Below the pieces are notes generated by a model, which had not been told where the DNA came from, did no database searches, and saw nothing but the letters and a program-made list of their open reading frames with translations. Both the position numbers and the translations under genes were made by a program. Source: a virus. From it: a DNA stretch of 28,340 nt. Position 1 is the stretch's first letter; each line of letters starts with the position of its first letter. Shown here piece after piece: positions 14,494 through 21,739 of the stretch. The DNA lies in IMG/VR virus record IMGVR_UViG_3300028829_004122, positions 1 through 28,340 of that record; one strand, 5' to 3'.

Positions 14494-15278
14494 TGGCTAT
14501 TTGGAACAAATTAACTCAAGCATATTTACAAGGTAATAAAACTTTATTTGAAGCGTTTATGCTCGCGGATAAAGACGGTAATATCATCAACTCATTTGGA
14601 GTTGCATCTAATATTCCAATTGCTGCAGGCGACGTTGCCGGTTATGGCCATATTAATAAATTTGGCGCCACAGGCGGAGACGTGACTGCAGGTACTATCT
14701 GGGACGGTAATTCAGCAGCAGTAACATATCCGTACCCAGCTGCCGGTGTTGTAGCTGTAACTTCTACTCAAAACAGTGGCGCATCAGTTGAAATCCAAGG
14801 TCTTGACGCAGACTACGCACCACAAACAGTAACGACTACTATTGGTGGAACAACCACTGAAACATTTTCACGAGTATTTAGAGCTCGTATGGTAGATACT
14901 AATAACGATGCAGATGTTACTATCAATCAAGGTGGCGCTTTAGCTGCAAAAATTATTGAAGATAAAGGCCAAACTCTTATGGCTGTTTATACTGTGCCGG
15001 CAGGTAAAACGGCGTATCTAATCAAAATTCAAATGGGTTCTGACAAAGCATCAACCAATGCCTCGTTACAATATACATTGTTTGCAAGACCTTTCGGCGG
15101 TACATTTAATGTTAAAGGTATTTCGTACGCTGCCGGTGGTCAAAATGTTGTTGTAGAATATCCAGTGCCATTAAAGTTTGAAGAAAAGACAGATATCAAA
15201 ATTGATGTCATTGCCGCATCAGGTGGTCAAACTTGTTCTGGAACTTTTGATATTATATTGATAGACAACCCGACATAA
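14493..15278 (+). CDS. Probable virion structural protein, 261 aa
   Basis: The ATG at 14493 overlaps the preceding stop (TAATG); an in-frame ATG at 14481 is possible but would overlap more. After a helical start (MAIWNKLTQAYLQGNKTLFEAF) the protein is Gly/Ala/Thr/Val-rich and beta-like throughout. It has many small residues, several T-T-T runs and low Cys (one), typical of phage capsid decoration, neck or fibre proteins. The final third (about 155-261) looks like a beta-sandwich (VYTVPAGKTAYLIKIQMGS). It closes the late block. Assembly role unknown. Confidence 0.6.
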   Translation: MAIWNKLTQAYLQGNKTLFEAFMLADKDGNIINSFGVASNIPIAAGDVAGYGHINKFGATGGDVTAGTIWDGNSAAVTYPYPAAGVVAVTSTQNSGASVEIQGLDADYAPQTVTTTIGGTTTETFSRVFRARMVDTNNDADVTINQGGALAAKIIEDKGQTLMAVYTVPAGKTAYLIKIQMGSDKASTNASLQYTLFARPFGGTFNVKGISYAAGGQNVVVEYPVPLKFEEKTDIKIDVIAASGGQTCSGTFDIILIDNPT

Positions 15279-15429
15279 TGTCACTGTTGCATTATAAGCA
15301 ATCCGGCTATATCAAATTGGTAACCATTGTTTACCTATTTCTCTAATAAATATATTTGTAAAAAGGATTAAACCTAGGCATGGGGTCTGGGATCGGATCA
15401 TACATACACATATATTAGAGGAAACGGAA
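15279..15429 (+). promoter_or_regulatory. 151-base intergenic leader with weak late-promoter-like motif
   Basis: The gap holds the variant octamer AATAAATA (15345-15352, one base off TATAAATA), a short inverted repeat GGTAA/TTACC near 15320-15336, a TTGC/GCAA inverted pair near 15286-15300, and a good ribosome binding site (AGAGGAAACGGAA) before the next ATG. No strong terminator is visible. It probably contains the start of the small-gene transcript, but the promoter assignment is weak. Confidence 0.35.
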
Positions 15430-15684
15430 ATGACACAAGCAATCCTTATGGCACACGGCCACTTAACAGGCGCAATTGAAGGCCTATTAGATTTTTTTAG
15501 ATCAGTAAACGAAAAAAGAATTCAACATAAAGCAATCCGTGAAACGGAAAAAGCTTTACGATCATTAACAAACGCAGAACTAAATGATATCGGTATCACG
15601 CGTGGCGACATTTATACAATCGCTCGTACGTCAACCTGCATTGATAACGTAAACGCAAATAACAATTTGCGAGGTTGGGTATAA
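15430..15684 (+). CDS. DUF1127-like small protein, 84 aa
   Basis: The segment R-S-L-T-N-A-E-L-N-D-I-G-I-T-R-G-D-I (about 44-61) matches the DUF1127 (YjiS-like) signature L-s-x-r-e-L-x-D-I-G-l-t-R-x-d-I. These short basic proteins are abundant in alpha- and gammaproteobacteria, and some act with small RNAs in stress and RNA turnover (established for a Rhodobacter member). The N-terminal 40 residues are helical. It has one Cys. It overlaps the next gene by one base (TAATG). A phage copy suggests acquisition from, or mimicry of, a proteobacterial host. Confidence 0.75.
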   Translation: MTQAILMAHGHLTGAIEGLLDFFRSVNEKRIQHKAIRETEKALRSLTNAELNDIGITRGDIYTIARTSTCIDNVNANNNLRGWV

Positions 15685-15875
15685 TGGAAGCGGTAGGAAA
15701 CAGCCCGGTTGAAGCACCAAAATTTATTAAAGCTATTGGCAAATACCTAGTTGCATTTGCAATGGGCGTTTGGGCATTTGGTGAAAGTGCAGGACGAGCA
15801 AGAGCAGCCGCTGAATTATCTCGCCAAGGTTATCACCAAGAAGCTCGCAATTTAATGTTAGGAGAAAATAAGTAA
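15684..15875 (+). CDS. Small membrane-associated protein, DUF1127-like N-terminal style, 63 aa
   Basis: The ATG at 15684 shares a base with the preceding stop. Residues about 17-33 are hydrophobic (AIGKYLVAFAMGVWAFG). They are followed by a helical Arg/Ala-rich segment (ESAGRARAAAELSRQGYHQEA) reminiscent of the R-x-x-x-A-x-E-L-x-R-x-G-x-x-x-E-A helix seen ahead of the core in some DUF1127 proteins. Pairing with the preceding gene suggests that the two halves may cooperate. It overlaps the next gene by one base. Function unknown. Confidence 0.6.
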   Translation: MEAVGNSPVEAPKFIKAIGKYLVAFAMGVWAFGESAGRARAAAELSRQGYHQEARNLMLGENK

Positions 15876-16009
15876 TGTGGAAACGTTTTTTAAAAGCAAT
15901 GGAATATAGAAGTTACTGCATGGCAATCCGTGAATTACATAGTAGAGGTATGTTTAAAGAAGCACAACGTATCTCAGAATACAAACACAATATGTATCCG
16001 AGTTACTAA
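15875..16009 (+). CDS. Tiny basic protein, 44 aa
   Basis: The ATG overlaps the preceding stop (TAATG) and GGAGAAAATA lies just upstream. The protein begins MWKRFLKAMEYRSYCMAI and contains R-E-L-H-S-R-G-M-F-K-E-A-Q-R-I, the same helix style as the preceding small protein (E-L-S-R-Q-G-Y-H-Q-E-A-R-N-L). This suggests the two are paralogous fragments. It is basic and helical with one Cys. Tight coupling and shared motif support it as a real gene. Confidence 0.6.
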   Translation: MWKRFLKAMEYRSYCMAIRELHSRGMFKEAQRISEYKHNMYPSY

Positions 16010-16022
16010 TGTAAAATTTAGA

Positions 16023-16056
16023 TTGACATTATAAGTAAAATATAGTAATATAAATA
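16023..16056 (+). promoter_or_regulatory. Combined sigma70-type and late promoter of the glycan cassette
   Basis: TTGACA (16023-16028) and TAATAT (16046-16051) are spaced by 17 bases, and TATAAATA (16049-16056) overlaps the -10. The late start site would fall near 16062, inside the left arm of the following terminator hairpin. This is the only strong promoter I see before the 10-kb string of overlapping glycan genes. Confidence 0.75.
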
Positions 16057-16084
16057 AAGGAAGGTAATAAACCCTTCCTTTTTT
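16057..16084 (+). terminator. Intrinsic terminator overlapping the late start site
   Basis: AAGGAAGG (16057-16064) pairs perfectly with CCTTCCTT (16073-16080) over an 8-base loop and is followed by T residues to 16084. It would stop transcripts coming from the small genes upstream. A transcript starting at the embedded late promoter would lack most of the left arm and so escape. Confidence 0.8.
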
Positions 16085-16113
16085 ATTTAAGATAACCAAG
16101 CAAAGATTAGTTT

Positions 16114-16662
16114 ATGAAAGAATGGTTTGAAGGAAAAACTGTTTCTGTAGTTGGTAATGCACAATCACTTATCAACCAAAAGTTTGGTCAGGAAATAGAT
16201 CAAGCAGATGTCGTGGTTCGTATTAACCGCGGTGGATACAGATATCTTGAATTTAAAAAGCAAATGGGATCAAAACTTGATGTGTGGTGTATGCAAAATA
16301 TACGCCAAAACAAAGCGCATTTTGGTAGAGCACAAACAAAAGGTGCTCATAAAATGCAAATGGACACAATAGATATATCTCCACAATTTATAGAGTTAGC
16401 TGATGCCGTGTTTTCAAAAGAAGACCGACAGGCCCTTGATATTAATCTAACAAAGAAGTCGTCGTCAGGCCTTAGAGTACTATATTACATATCAAAACAA
16501 AATCCTCTTAAAGTTTCAGTATACGGTTTTGATTGGAAGAAAACTTATTCTTGGCACGAAAGGCGTAAATGTGTCGCTCATTTATTTGATGAAGAGCGTA
16601 AATACTGTTTTAATAATTTTTTTAACACAGACACCTTTTTTCTTCGTGGCTATCATGTATAA
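16114..16662 (+). CDS. GT29 (sialyltransferase-like) glycosyltransferase, 182 aa
   Basis: The N-terminal V-S-V-V-G-N-A-Q-S-L (10-19) then G-Q-E-I-D-Q-A-D-V-V-V-R-I-N (25-38) resembles the sialylmotif L (V-G-N-x-x-S-L ... I-D-x-x-D-x-V-x-R-x-N). The later S-S-S-G-L-R-V-L-Y-Y-I ... V-S-V-Y-G-F-D-W resembles motif S (S-T-G-L ... V-x-x-Y-G-F). GT29 enzymes transfer CMP-activated acidic sugars. No signal or membrane segment is present, so it is a cytoplasmic soluble form, and at 182 aa it is close to a minimal domain. Two paralogs lie at 25096-26165. Donor identity is unknown. Confidence 0.8.
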   Translation: MKEWFEGKTVSVVGNAQSLINQKFGQEIDQADVVVRINRGGYRYLEFKKQMGSKLDVWCMQNIRQNKAHFGRAQTKGAHKMQMDTIDISPQFIELADAVFSKEDRQALDINLTKKSSSGLRVLYYISKQNPLKVSVYGFDWKKTYSWHERRKCVAHLFDEERKYCFNNFFNTDTFFLRGYHV

Positions 16663-16687
16663 TTTTTTTATTTAGAAAGAAAGAATA

Positions 16688-17476
16688 ATGAAAATAAATG
16701 CTGTTACGTGTTTTAGCCTTAAAGGTTGGAAAGAAACTGGTACGCTATTAGTAAAAGGTTTTATTGAACATTGGCCTAAAGATACTTATTTGACCGTATA
16801 CGTTGATGATCCTATTCCAAAGAATAGTCTTATACGTGATGATAGAGTTAAATATAAAATACTTAACCACCCAGAGCTGTTAAGCTTTAAAGAACGGCAT
16901 GTGAATAATAAAGAAGCTAATGGCCTAGGATCTAAATCCAAAAAAGGCGGTAAAGATTATATGTTTGATGCTGTTAGATTTAGTCACAAAGTATTTACTC
17001 TTTTTCAGTTTCTCGAAGAAGAAAAAACTAATCTCCTTATATGGTTAGATGGTGACAGCAGAACACATTCTAAAGTAGAAGTTAAAGATATCTTGAATTG
17101 GATTCCGCCTAACAAATTTGCCGGATATCTTGCTAGACCTTGGATGTACACAGAAACAGGATTTCATATATTTAATATGGACCATGAGATATCTAAATCG
17201 TTTTTGAATACTTGGAAAGAATATTACACGCAAGACACTATATTTAAACTTGATAAATGGACTGACTGCCATACTTATGATGCTGCTAAGTTAAATTTTG
17301 ATGATGGATATTGGCACAACCTAAGCCCTGGTGTAAGAAACAATCATCCTTTTATTAATGGTCCTCTTGGCGAGTTTATGGATCATATGAAAGGTCCTAG
17401 AAAGATAAAAGGCACTAGTCATAGAAAGGATTTGATTGTTCAAAGAGAGCATAAATATTGGAATAACGTAAAATGA
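16688..17476 (+). CDS. Putative GT-A-type glycosyltransferase, 262 aa
   Basis: The key feature is L-L-I-W-L-D-G-D-S-R-T-H (about 116-127), whose D-G-D is a DxD-like metal/nucleotide-sugar site as in GT-A enzymes. The N-terminal A-V-T-C-F-S-L-K-G-W and V-Y-V-D-D-P are also typical of these. A Trp/Tyr/Asp-rich acceptor-side region follows. There is no membrane segment. It overlaps the next gene by 4 bases (ATGA). Sugar and acceptor are unknown; the context implies glycan assembly. Confidence 0.7.
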   Translation: MKINAVTCFSLKGWKETGTLLVKGFIEHWPKDTYLTVYVDDPIPKNSLIRDDRVKYKILNHPELLSFKERHVNNKEANGLGSKSKKGGKDYMFDAVRFSHKVFTLFQFLEEEKTNLLIWLDGDSRTHSKVEVKDILNWIPPNKFAGYLARPWMYTETGFHIFNMDHEISKSFLNTWKEYYTQDTIFKLDKWTDCHTYDAAKLNFDDGYWHNLSPGVRNNHPFINGPLGEFMDHMKGPRKIKGTSHRKDLIVQREHKYWNNVK

Positions 17477-18357
17477 TATATGTGTTTTTGTCGGGCAAAC
17501 GAGAACAAGATCGTTATTTAAAACAGGTCGCAATTGGACTTGGAGGAAAGATTGTTTATACGAGACAATTTTTATCGTTTACGCCACACAGGCCAGGAAT
17601 GCCAAGGCAAATAAAAACTAAAAAATTACATGATGCAACAGGTTTAGTTTTTGCAGGCATGCTTAGAGGAAATTATTACCTCTTAAGAACCGCCCTAGAT
17701 AATAACATACCTTACTATTACGTAGATCATGCATATCGTGGAAATGGATATAATAGTCCATTTTGGATGAGAATTACAAAAAATGGTTTCTGCCAAAATC
17801 AAATATTACCTGATGTAGATTCTCAAAGATTTAATAACCATTTTCCTTTAGCTGAGTTTAAAGACTACAATTTTAAAGAAAAGAAAAATATTGTAGTTCT
17901 CCCACCGAGTAATACTGTTGCACGAGTATTTGGTGATACAAATTGGGAATCTGTCATAACAAAAAAGATTAGAGAACATACAGATAGACCTATAGTTGTA
18001 AGAAGAAAAAATGGTCCGATTTTAGATAGTGAAATGCTGTTACAAAAGGATAAAGAAAAATATTATTATGAACATACTCTTGAACAAGCTTTAGACGAAG
18101 CATATTGCGTAGTGGCTTATAATAGTGCTGTTGCACTCGATGCGTTACAAAAAGGTATACCAGTTTTATGTGAAAGATTTTGTCCTGCATACCCGCTATC
18201 TCATGAAATATCTGAAATTGAAAATTTAACCGAAAAAGATCGCCGGCCGCTTTTTGAAAGCCTTATATGGGGCCAATATAAAATGAAAGAAGTGACTGAC
18301 CCAAGAACTTTTAAATTCATAAATAACTCTACACAATGGAAAGGAATTATTAGATAA
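17473..18357 (+). CDS. Putative GT-B-like glycan transferase/capsule-type protein, 294 aa
   Basis: The C-terminal half contains V-V-A-Y-N-S-A-V-A-L-D-A-L-Q-K-G-I-P-V-L-C-E (about 221-242). This resembles the S-[ST]-x-x-x-x-A-L-x-x-G-x-P-V loop of capsule (Kps-type) and other GT-B transferases that binds the donor phosphate. The N-terminal part has alternating strands and helices with G-L-V-F-A-G-M. It overlaps neighbours by 4 bases and 1 base. No signal peptide is present. It may be a Kdo- or hexose-type transferase; the exact class is not determinable here. Confidence 0.6.
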   Translation: MIYVFLSGKREQDRYLKQVAIGLGGKIVYTRQFLSFTPHRPGMPRQIKTKKLHDATGLVFAGMLRGNYYLLRTALDNNIPYYYVDHAYRGNGYNSPFWMRITKNGFCQNQILPDVDSQRFNNHFPLAEFKDYNFKEKKNIVVLPPSNTVARVFGDTNWESVITKKIREHTDRPIVVRRKNGPILDSEMLLQKDKEKYYYEHTLEQALDEAYCVVAYNSAVALDALQKGIPVLCERFCPAYPLSHEISEIENLTEKDRRPLFESLIWGQYKMKEVTDPRTFKFINNSTQWKGIIR

Positions 18358-18689
18358 TGAAATATGTGATTGATATTGACGGTACTATCTGTAAAGAAGT
18401 ACTTTTACCAAACGGCAAAAAAGACTATGCGTTACACGAACCAATGATGGATCGTATTGCCAAAGTAAATAAATTATATGACGCAGGTCATGAAATTAAA
18501 TATATGACGGCCCGTGGCGCAGTTAGTAAAATTGATTATTACGAATTGACTAAAAATCAATTAGACAAGTGGGGAGCAAAACATCACGAATTGAGTGTTG
18601 GTAAAAAAGAACACTACGATGTTTGGATTGATGATAAAGCATTTTGGAGTGAAAACTTTTTTCGTGAAACCGGTGAGACTTATGAGTAA
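18357..18689 (+). CDS. Small HAD-family hydrolase/phosphatase, 110 aa
   Basis: The motif D-I-D-G-T (6-10) is HAD motif I with the nucleophile Asp6 and general acid Asp8. T-A-R-G (about 52-55) fits motif II (Thr), and the C-terminal V-W-I-D-D-K-A (about 91-97) fits motif IV acid residues. A Lys (near 83) may be motif III. At 110 aa there is no cap domain. HAD proteins of this size occur in capsule and LPS gene clusters, where they act on sugar phosphates. It overlaps the PEP carboxykinase start by 8 bases. The substrate is unknown. Confidence 0.8.
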   Translation: MKYVIDIDGTICKEVLLPNGKKDYALHEPMMDRIAKVNKLYDAGHEIKYMTARGAVSKIDYYELTKNQLDKWGAKHHELSVGKKEHYDVWIDDKAFWSENFFRETGETYE

Positions 18690-19881
18690 CATTGAAATAA
18701 CAACTAGCCCGTCAGGTCGTAGTCCAGAGAGTAAATACTTTTTTGGAAGTCGTGCCAAGGATGCCTTAGATCTATCAAGACCTAAGTATAATAAAATTGG
18801 AAATGAAGAAGACTATCAAGTTATGCATATGCGTATGGACCTAATGGACTATGCGCATAATCTTGTATTCTATACCGCCGGGATGTGTTTTCGTGTTGAA
18901 ACTAACGATGATAGACATGCACAGTTTGTTCGTAACATGTTCACTGTTGTGGAGGATAACCCATTAGAGCATACAGCAGACTGGACTATTATACACCATA
19001 CGGAAATGATTGTAGACGAGCCATACATTTATGTTCATTTGGATGAGAATGTTATGCTTATTGGCGGTACTACCTTTTTAGGTGAAATTAAAAAAGGTGT
19101 GTTTAGTATTATTTCATTTGAAACGCCACCTGCCGGTGTTCTACCTATGCACTGTTCTGCATTTACATATAATGGAACAACCAACCTAATGTTTGGTCTT
19201 AGCGGCACAGGTAAAACAACACTATCAAGTGACCCTGATTATGAATTAATTAGTGATGATGAAGTTCTTTGGAACCAGGACGGTATTGAAATGATTGAAA
19301 CAGGGTGTTATGCTAAAAGCGAAGGACTAACACCAGATACCCATCCAACTATTTTTAATGCAGTTGAGTCGGCACGAAGTAAAGATACTCTAGTTGTAGA
19401 AAACCCAGGTGCTGCAAACGCAAGGCTAAGTTATCCAATTAGTTGTGTTGAAAATGCGTATCATACACCAATATTTTTTAGTCACCCTGATAATATATTC
19501 TTCTTAACAATGGATGTAACTGGTTCATTCCCGCCTGTTAGTAAAATAAGTGGTAAAGTAATTAGACGTTTTTTTGAAACCGGGTACACCAGCCAAATGC
19601 CTGGTACAGAAGCAGGGAGTGATGAAATTAAAAAAGTATTTTCACCTTGTTATGGATCACCGTTTATGCCACGGGCAATACAAGAATATAGTGATCTATT
19701 GATGCAAAAGATACACGCTAATGATTGTAACGTTTACTTAATTAATACTGGAATGGGAACTGATGGTAAACGTTTTGATTTAGCTTTTACACGTAAATGT
19801 GTTAAATCAGCAATAGATATAGGAGCTAGTGATGATAGTGAATGGTGTTCACAAGCTTTAGAGGAATTGATTAATGGTTAA
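18682..19881 (+). CDS. pckA: ATP-type phosphoenolpyruvate carboxykinase, 399 aa
   Basis: The enzyme converts oxaloacetate and ATP to PEP, CO2 and ADP, the first committed step of gluconeogenesis. Key residues known from E. coli PckA all have counterparts: S-G-R-S-P (Arg13, cf. Arg65), I-K-K-G-V-F-S (Lys137/138, cf. Lys212/213), M-H-C-S-A (His157, cf. His232), P-loop G-L-S-G-T-G-K-T-T (172-180), D-D-E (192-194) and N-A-R-L-S-Y-P-I (Arg248, cf. Arg333). I chose ATG 18682 over an open frame from 18595, which would bury the start deep in the upstream gene. At 399 aa it is about 140 residues shorter than bacterial PckA (about 540), having lost the N-terminal domain mostly. It appears catalytically intact. 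Confidence 0.93.
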   Translation: MSNIEITTSPSGRSPESKYFFGSRAKDALDLSRPKYNKIGNEEDYQVMHMRMDLMDYAHNLVFYTAGMCFRVETNDDRHAQFVRNMFTVVEDNPLEHTADWTIIHHTEMIVDEPYIYVHLDENVMLIGGTTFLGEIKKGVFSIISFETPPAGVLPMHCSAFTYNGTTNLMFGLSGTGKTTLSSDPDYELISDDEVLWNQDGIEMIETGCYAKSEGLTPDTHPTIFNAVESARSKDTLVVENPGAANARLSYPISCVENAYHTPIFFSHPDNIFFLTMDVTGSFPPVSKISGKVIRRFFETGYTSQMPGTEAGSDEIKKVFSPCYGSPFMPRAIQEYSDLLMQKIHANDCNVYLINTGMGTDGKRFDLAFTRKCVKSAIDIGASDDSEWCSQALEELING

Positions 19882-19987
19882 TACTTGGCACTATCAATTA
19901 ATGCGCCACAAAGATGGCTATTTAGCAGTACATGAATATTATTATATGGATGGAAAAAATTCTGTATGGACAAAGGAACCAGAATGA
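19874..19987 (+). CDS. Tiny conserved phage protein, 37 aa
   Basis: The ATG at 19874 overlaps the pckA stop by 8 bases and its stop overlaps the next start. The sequence MVNTWHYQLMRHKDGYLAVHEYYY, with a later S-V-W-T-K-E-P-E, matches, from memory, a short family found in marine phages (W-x-Y-x-x-x-R-H-x-D-G ... H-E-x-Y-Y ... W-T). It is Trp/Tyr/His-rich and beta-like. Function unknown. Confidence 0.65.
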   Translation: MVNTWHYQLMRHKDGYLAVHEYYYMDGKNSVWTKEPE

Positions 19988-20175
19988 GTAAAGTATTAAT
20001 GTGTGATCCACCCAGCGGATGGAAGTATGGTTTTCCTAAGCCCTTCCCAGCAGACTTCCTCGAAGATGAGAGTATTATTCCTTGGCTGTTGGAGCAAGGT
20101 TATCCACAAGCAGAGATTGACAACTGCGGCAAACACTTTTATTGTAGATTTTGGGAAACAGACACAGATGACTGA
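19984..20175 (+). CDS. Small hypothetical protein, 63 aa
   Basis: An in-frame upstream ATG at 19966 exists, but the ATG at 19984 overlaps the preceding stop (ATGA) and is preferred. The protein is Pro/Trp/Asp-rich (CDPPSGWKYGFPKPFP), with three Cys and an acidic C terminus. It looks like a compact domain of unknown function. It is in a string of small genes inserted between pckA and fba. Confidence 0.6.
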   Translation: MSKVLMCDPPSGWKYGFPKPFPADFLEDESIIPWLLEQGYPQAEIDNCGKHFYCRFWETDTDD

Positions 20176-20194
20176 ATACGATGGAGGATAAAGG

Positions 20195-20359
20195 ATGAAG
20201 TTTACACACCAACACAGTAACGGCACAAAGATTGAAATAGAAATGGCAGAACATGCGTCTATGGATGCTGTTCTTGAAGAGTTTCAAAACTTCCTTCGTG
20301 CTTGTGGATATATGATTGAATATAATCAAGTGTTAACAATAGAGGATATGGACGAATGA
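20195..20359 (+). CDS. Small conserved phage protein, 54 aa
   Basis: The ATG at 20195 follows GATGGAGGATAAAGG, a strong ribosome binding site. The sequence MKFTHQHSNGTKIEIEMAEH, with a helix V-L-E-E-F-Q-N-F-L-R-A-C-G-Y, resembles a short phage family in which a beta hairpin is followed by F-x-x-F-L-x-x-C-G-Y. Its stop overlaps the next start (ATGA). Function unknown. Confidence 0.65.
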   Translation: MKFTHQHSNGTKIEIEMAEHASMDAVLEEFQNFLRACGYMIEYNQVLTIEDMDE

Positions 20360-20877
20360 AAGTTAAAATTGGCGGATATCCAAACTATCACTATTGGTTA
20401 GATAAGTTTTTTGGGTGGAACCCTAAACAAAAGATAAGCGTTCGTATTGATAATCATGATACGTGGAGCATGGATCATACCCTTGCTCACGTTATCCACC
20501 CCATGCTAGTTCAATTAAAAGAAACAAAGCATGGCGCTCCTATGGTAGACATGAAAGATGTTCCACGAGAACTACGTGCTACTAAAAAGCAGTTGGACGC
20601 ATACGGCAAGAATGGTGATGTTGATCCTAAGTTCTTTGAGCGTTGGGACTGGATCATGGATGAAATGATCTGGGCGTTTGAACAAAAGTGTCGTGATGAT
20701 TGGGAAAGTGATTACTACGAACATCATGTACTAAGTCCAGATGAAAAAAATTACGACGGTTTCTTTGGCGGATCAAAACTTGTGTGTAAGGACCCCAAGG
20801 GTTTGAAAGCACATCAAGAGCGTATGAGCAATGGATTCCGACTCTTCGGCAAATATTATGAAAACTTATGGGATTAA
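20356..20877 (+). CDS. Conserved marine-phage protein of unknown function, 173 aa
   Basis: Segments such as V-R-I-D-N-H-D-T-W-S-M-D-H-T-L-A (30-45), Q-L-K-E-T-K-H-G-A-P (53-62), D-V-P-R-E-L-R-A-T and R-W-D-W-I-M-D-E-M-I-W-A-F-E-Q match an unassigned protein I recall from many marine T4-like phages. It is soluble and rich in Trp, Asp and His, with possible metal ligands (H-D, D-H, H-H). It starts 4 bases inside the preceding gene. No enzymatic motif is clear. Confidence 0.8.
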   Translation: MKVKIGGYPNYHYWLDKFFGWNPKQKISVRIDNHDTWSMDHTLAHVIHPMLVQLKETKHGAPMVDMKDVPRELRATKKQLDAYGKNGDVDPKFFERWDWIMDEMIWAFEQKCRDDWESDYYEHHVLSPDEKNYDGFFGGSKLVCKDPKGLKAHQERMSNGFRLFGKYYENLWD

Positions 20878-20944
20878 TATAATGATGCAAAAGAAACAAT
20901 ACAAATAATACTTAATGATATTGATAAACATGGAGTGATAGATT

Positions 20945-21739
20945 ATGAGTAAATTTATAGCGGCGATGGATCATAGCGGCGGATCAACTGGCGGTGTATT
21001 AGATCGTTACGAGCAAACTTATACTGAAAAAAATAAGATGGATCTCGTACATAAAATGAGATTACGTATGGTAAACTCACCAGACTTTACAAGTGAAAAC
21101 ATTTGGGCGGCGATCTTATATAAAGATACGGTTGAACGTGGAATGGTTCCTATTCTAAAATCAAAAGGAATTAAATCATATCTCAAAATTGATAGTGGTT
21201 GTGAACCAAACGGATACCTAAAACATTTCAAGTACCATGATATGATTGAGTTTGCAATTCAGAATGGCTGCTCAGGAACTAAGATGCGAAGTATTGTTAA
21301 AAATATAAATCAAATGGATATGATATTAGAACAGCAATTTGCGTTAGCAGAAGAAATATATAAAGCTGATTTAATGCCTATTGTTGAACCCGAAATTCCT
21401 ATAGACCATCATCAAAAACAAAACGTAGAAGATTTGTTACACGAGCAACTTTCTAAAAGATTAGACGCATTTAAAGGAAAGTGTATTCTAAAACTAACAT
21501 TGCCTGAACAACCAAACTTTTACAAAGATATTATGGAGCATAAAAAAGTTCATAAAGTAGTTGGCTTAAGTGGAGGTTACAGTACTAAAGAAGCGTGTAA
21601 ACGTTTGTCACAACAAGACGGCATGTCCGCTAGTTTTAGTAGAGGGTTAAGTGAAGGTCTATACGCTAATCAGAGTGAAACTGAATTTAATTATGCAATT
21701 GCTAAAAATATTCATATGATTAAAGAGGCGGGAAAATGA
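20945..21739 (+). CDS. fba: Class I fructose-bisphosphate aldolase, 264 aa
   Basis: It condenses dihydroxyacetone phosphate with glyceraldehyde 3-phosphate (or cleaves FBP). The bacterial class I pattern is very clear: A-M-D-H-S-G-G-S-T (7-15), G-T-K-M-R-S-I-V-K (111-119), P-I-V-E-P-E (145-150), I-L-K-L-T-L-P-E-Q (181-189), G-L-S-G-G-Y-S (207-213) and A-S-F-S-R-G-L-S-E-G-L (229-239). Lys183 in the K-L-T-L-P motif is the likely Schiff-base lysine. Length 264 is about 30 residues below the usual 295, mainly at the N terminus. A 67-base gap with TATAAT at 20878-20883 but no good -35 precedes it. It overlaps the ColD-like gene by 4 bases. Confidence 0.95.
   Translation: MSKFIAAMDHSGGSTGGVLDRYEQTYTEKNKMDLVHKMRLRMVNSPDFTSENIWAAILYKDTVERGMVPILKSKGIKSYLKIDSGCEPNGYLKHFKYHDMIEFAIQNGCSGTKMRSIVKNINQMDMILEQQFALAEEIYKADLMPIVEPEIPIDHHQKQNVEDLLHEQLSKRLDAFKGKCILKLTLPEQPNFYKDIMEHKKVHKVVGLSGGYSTKEACKRLSQQDGMSASFSRGLSEGLYANQSETEFNYAIAKNIHMIKEAGK

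Noticed and set aside
18595-18681. N-terminal extension of PEP carboxykinase to an upstream ATG
   Set aside because: The extra 29 residues are a frame-shifted reading of the HAD gene; the ATG at 18682 gives the usual short overlap and begins just before the conserved R-S-P motif.
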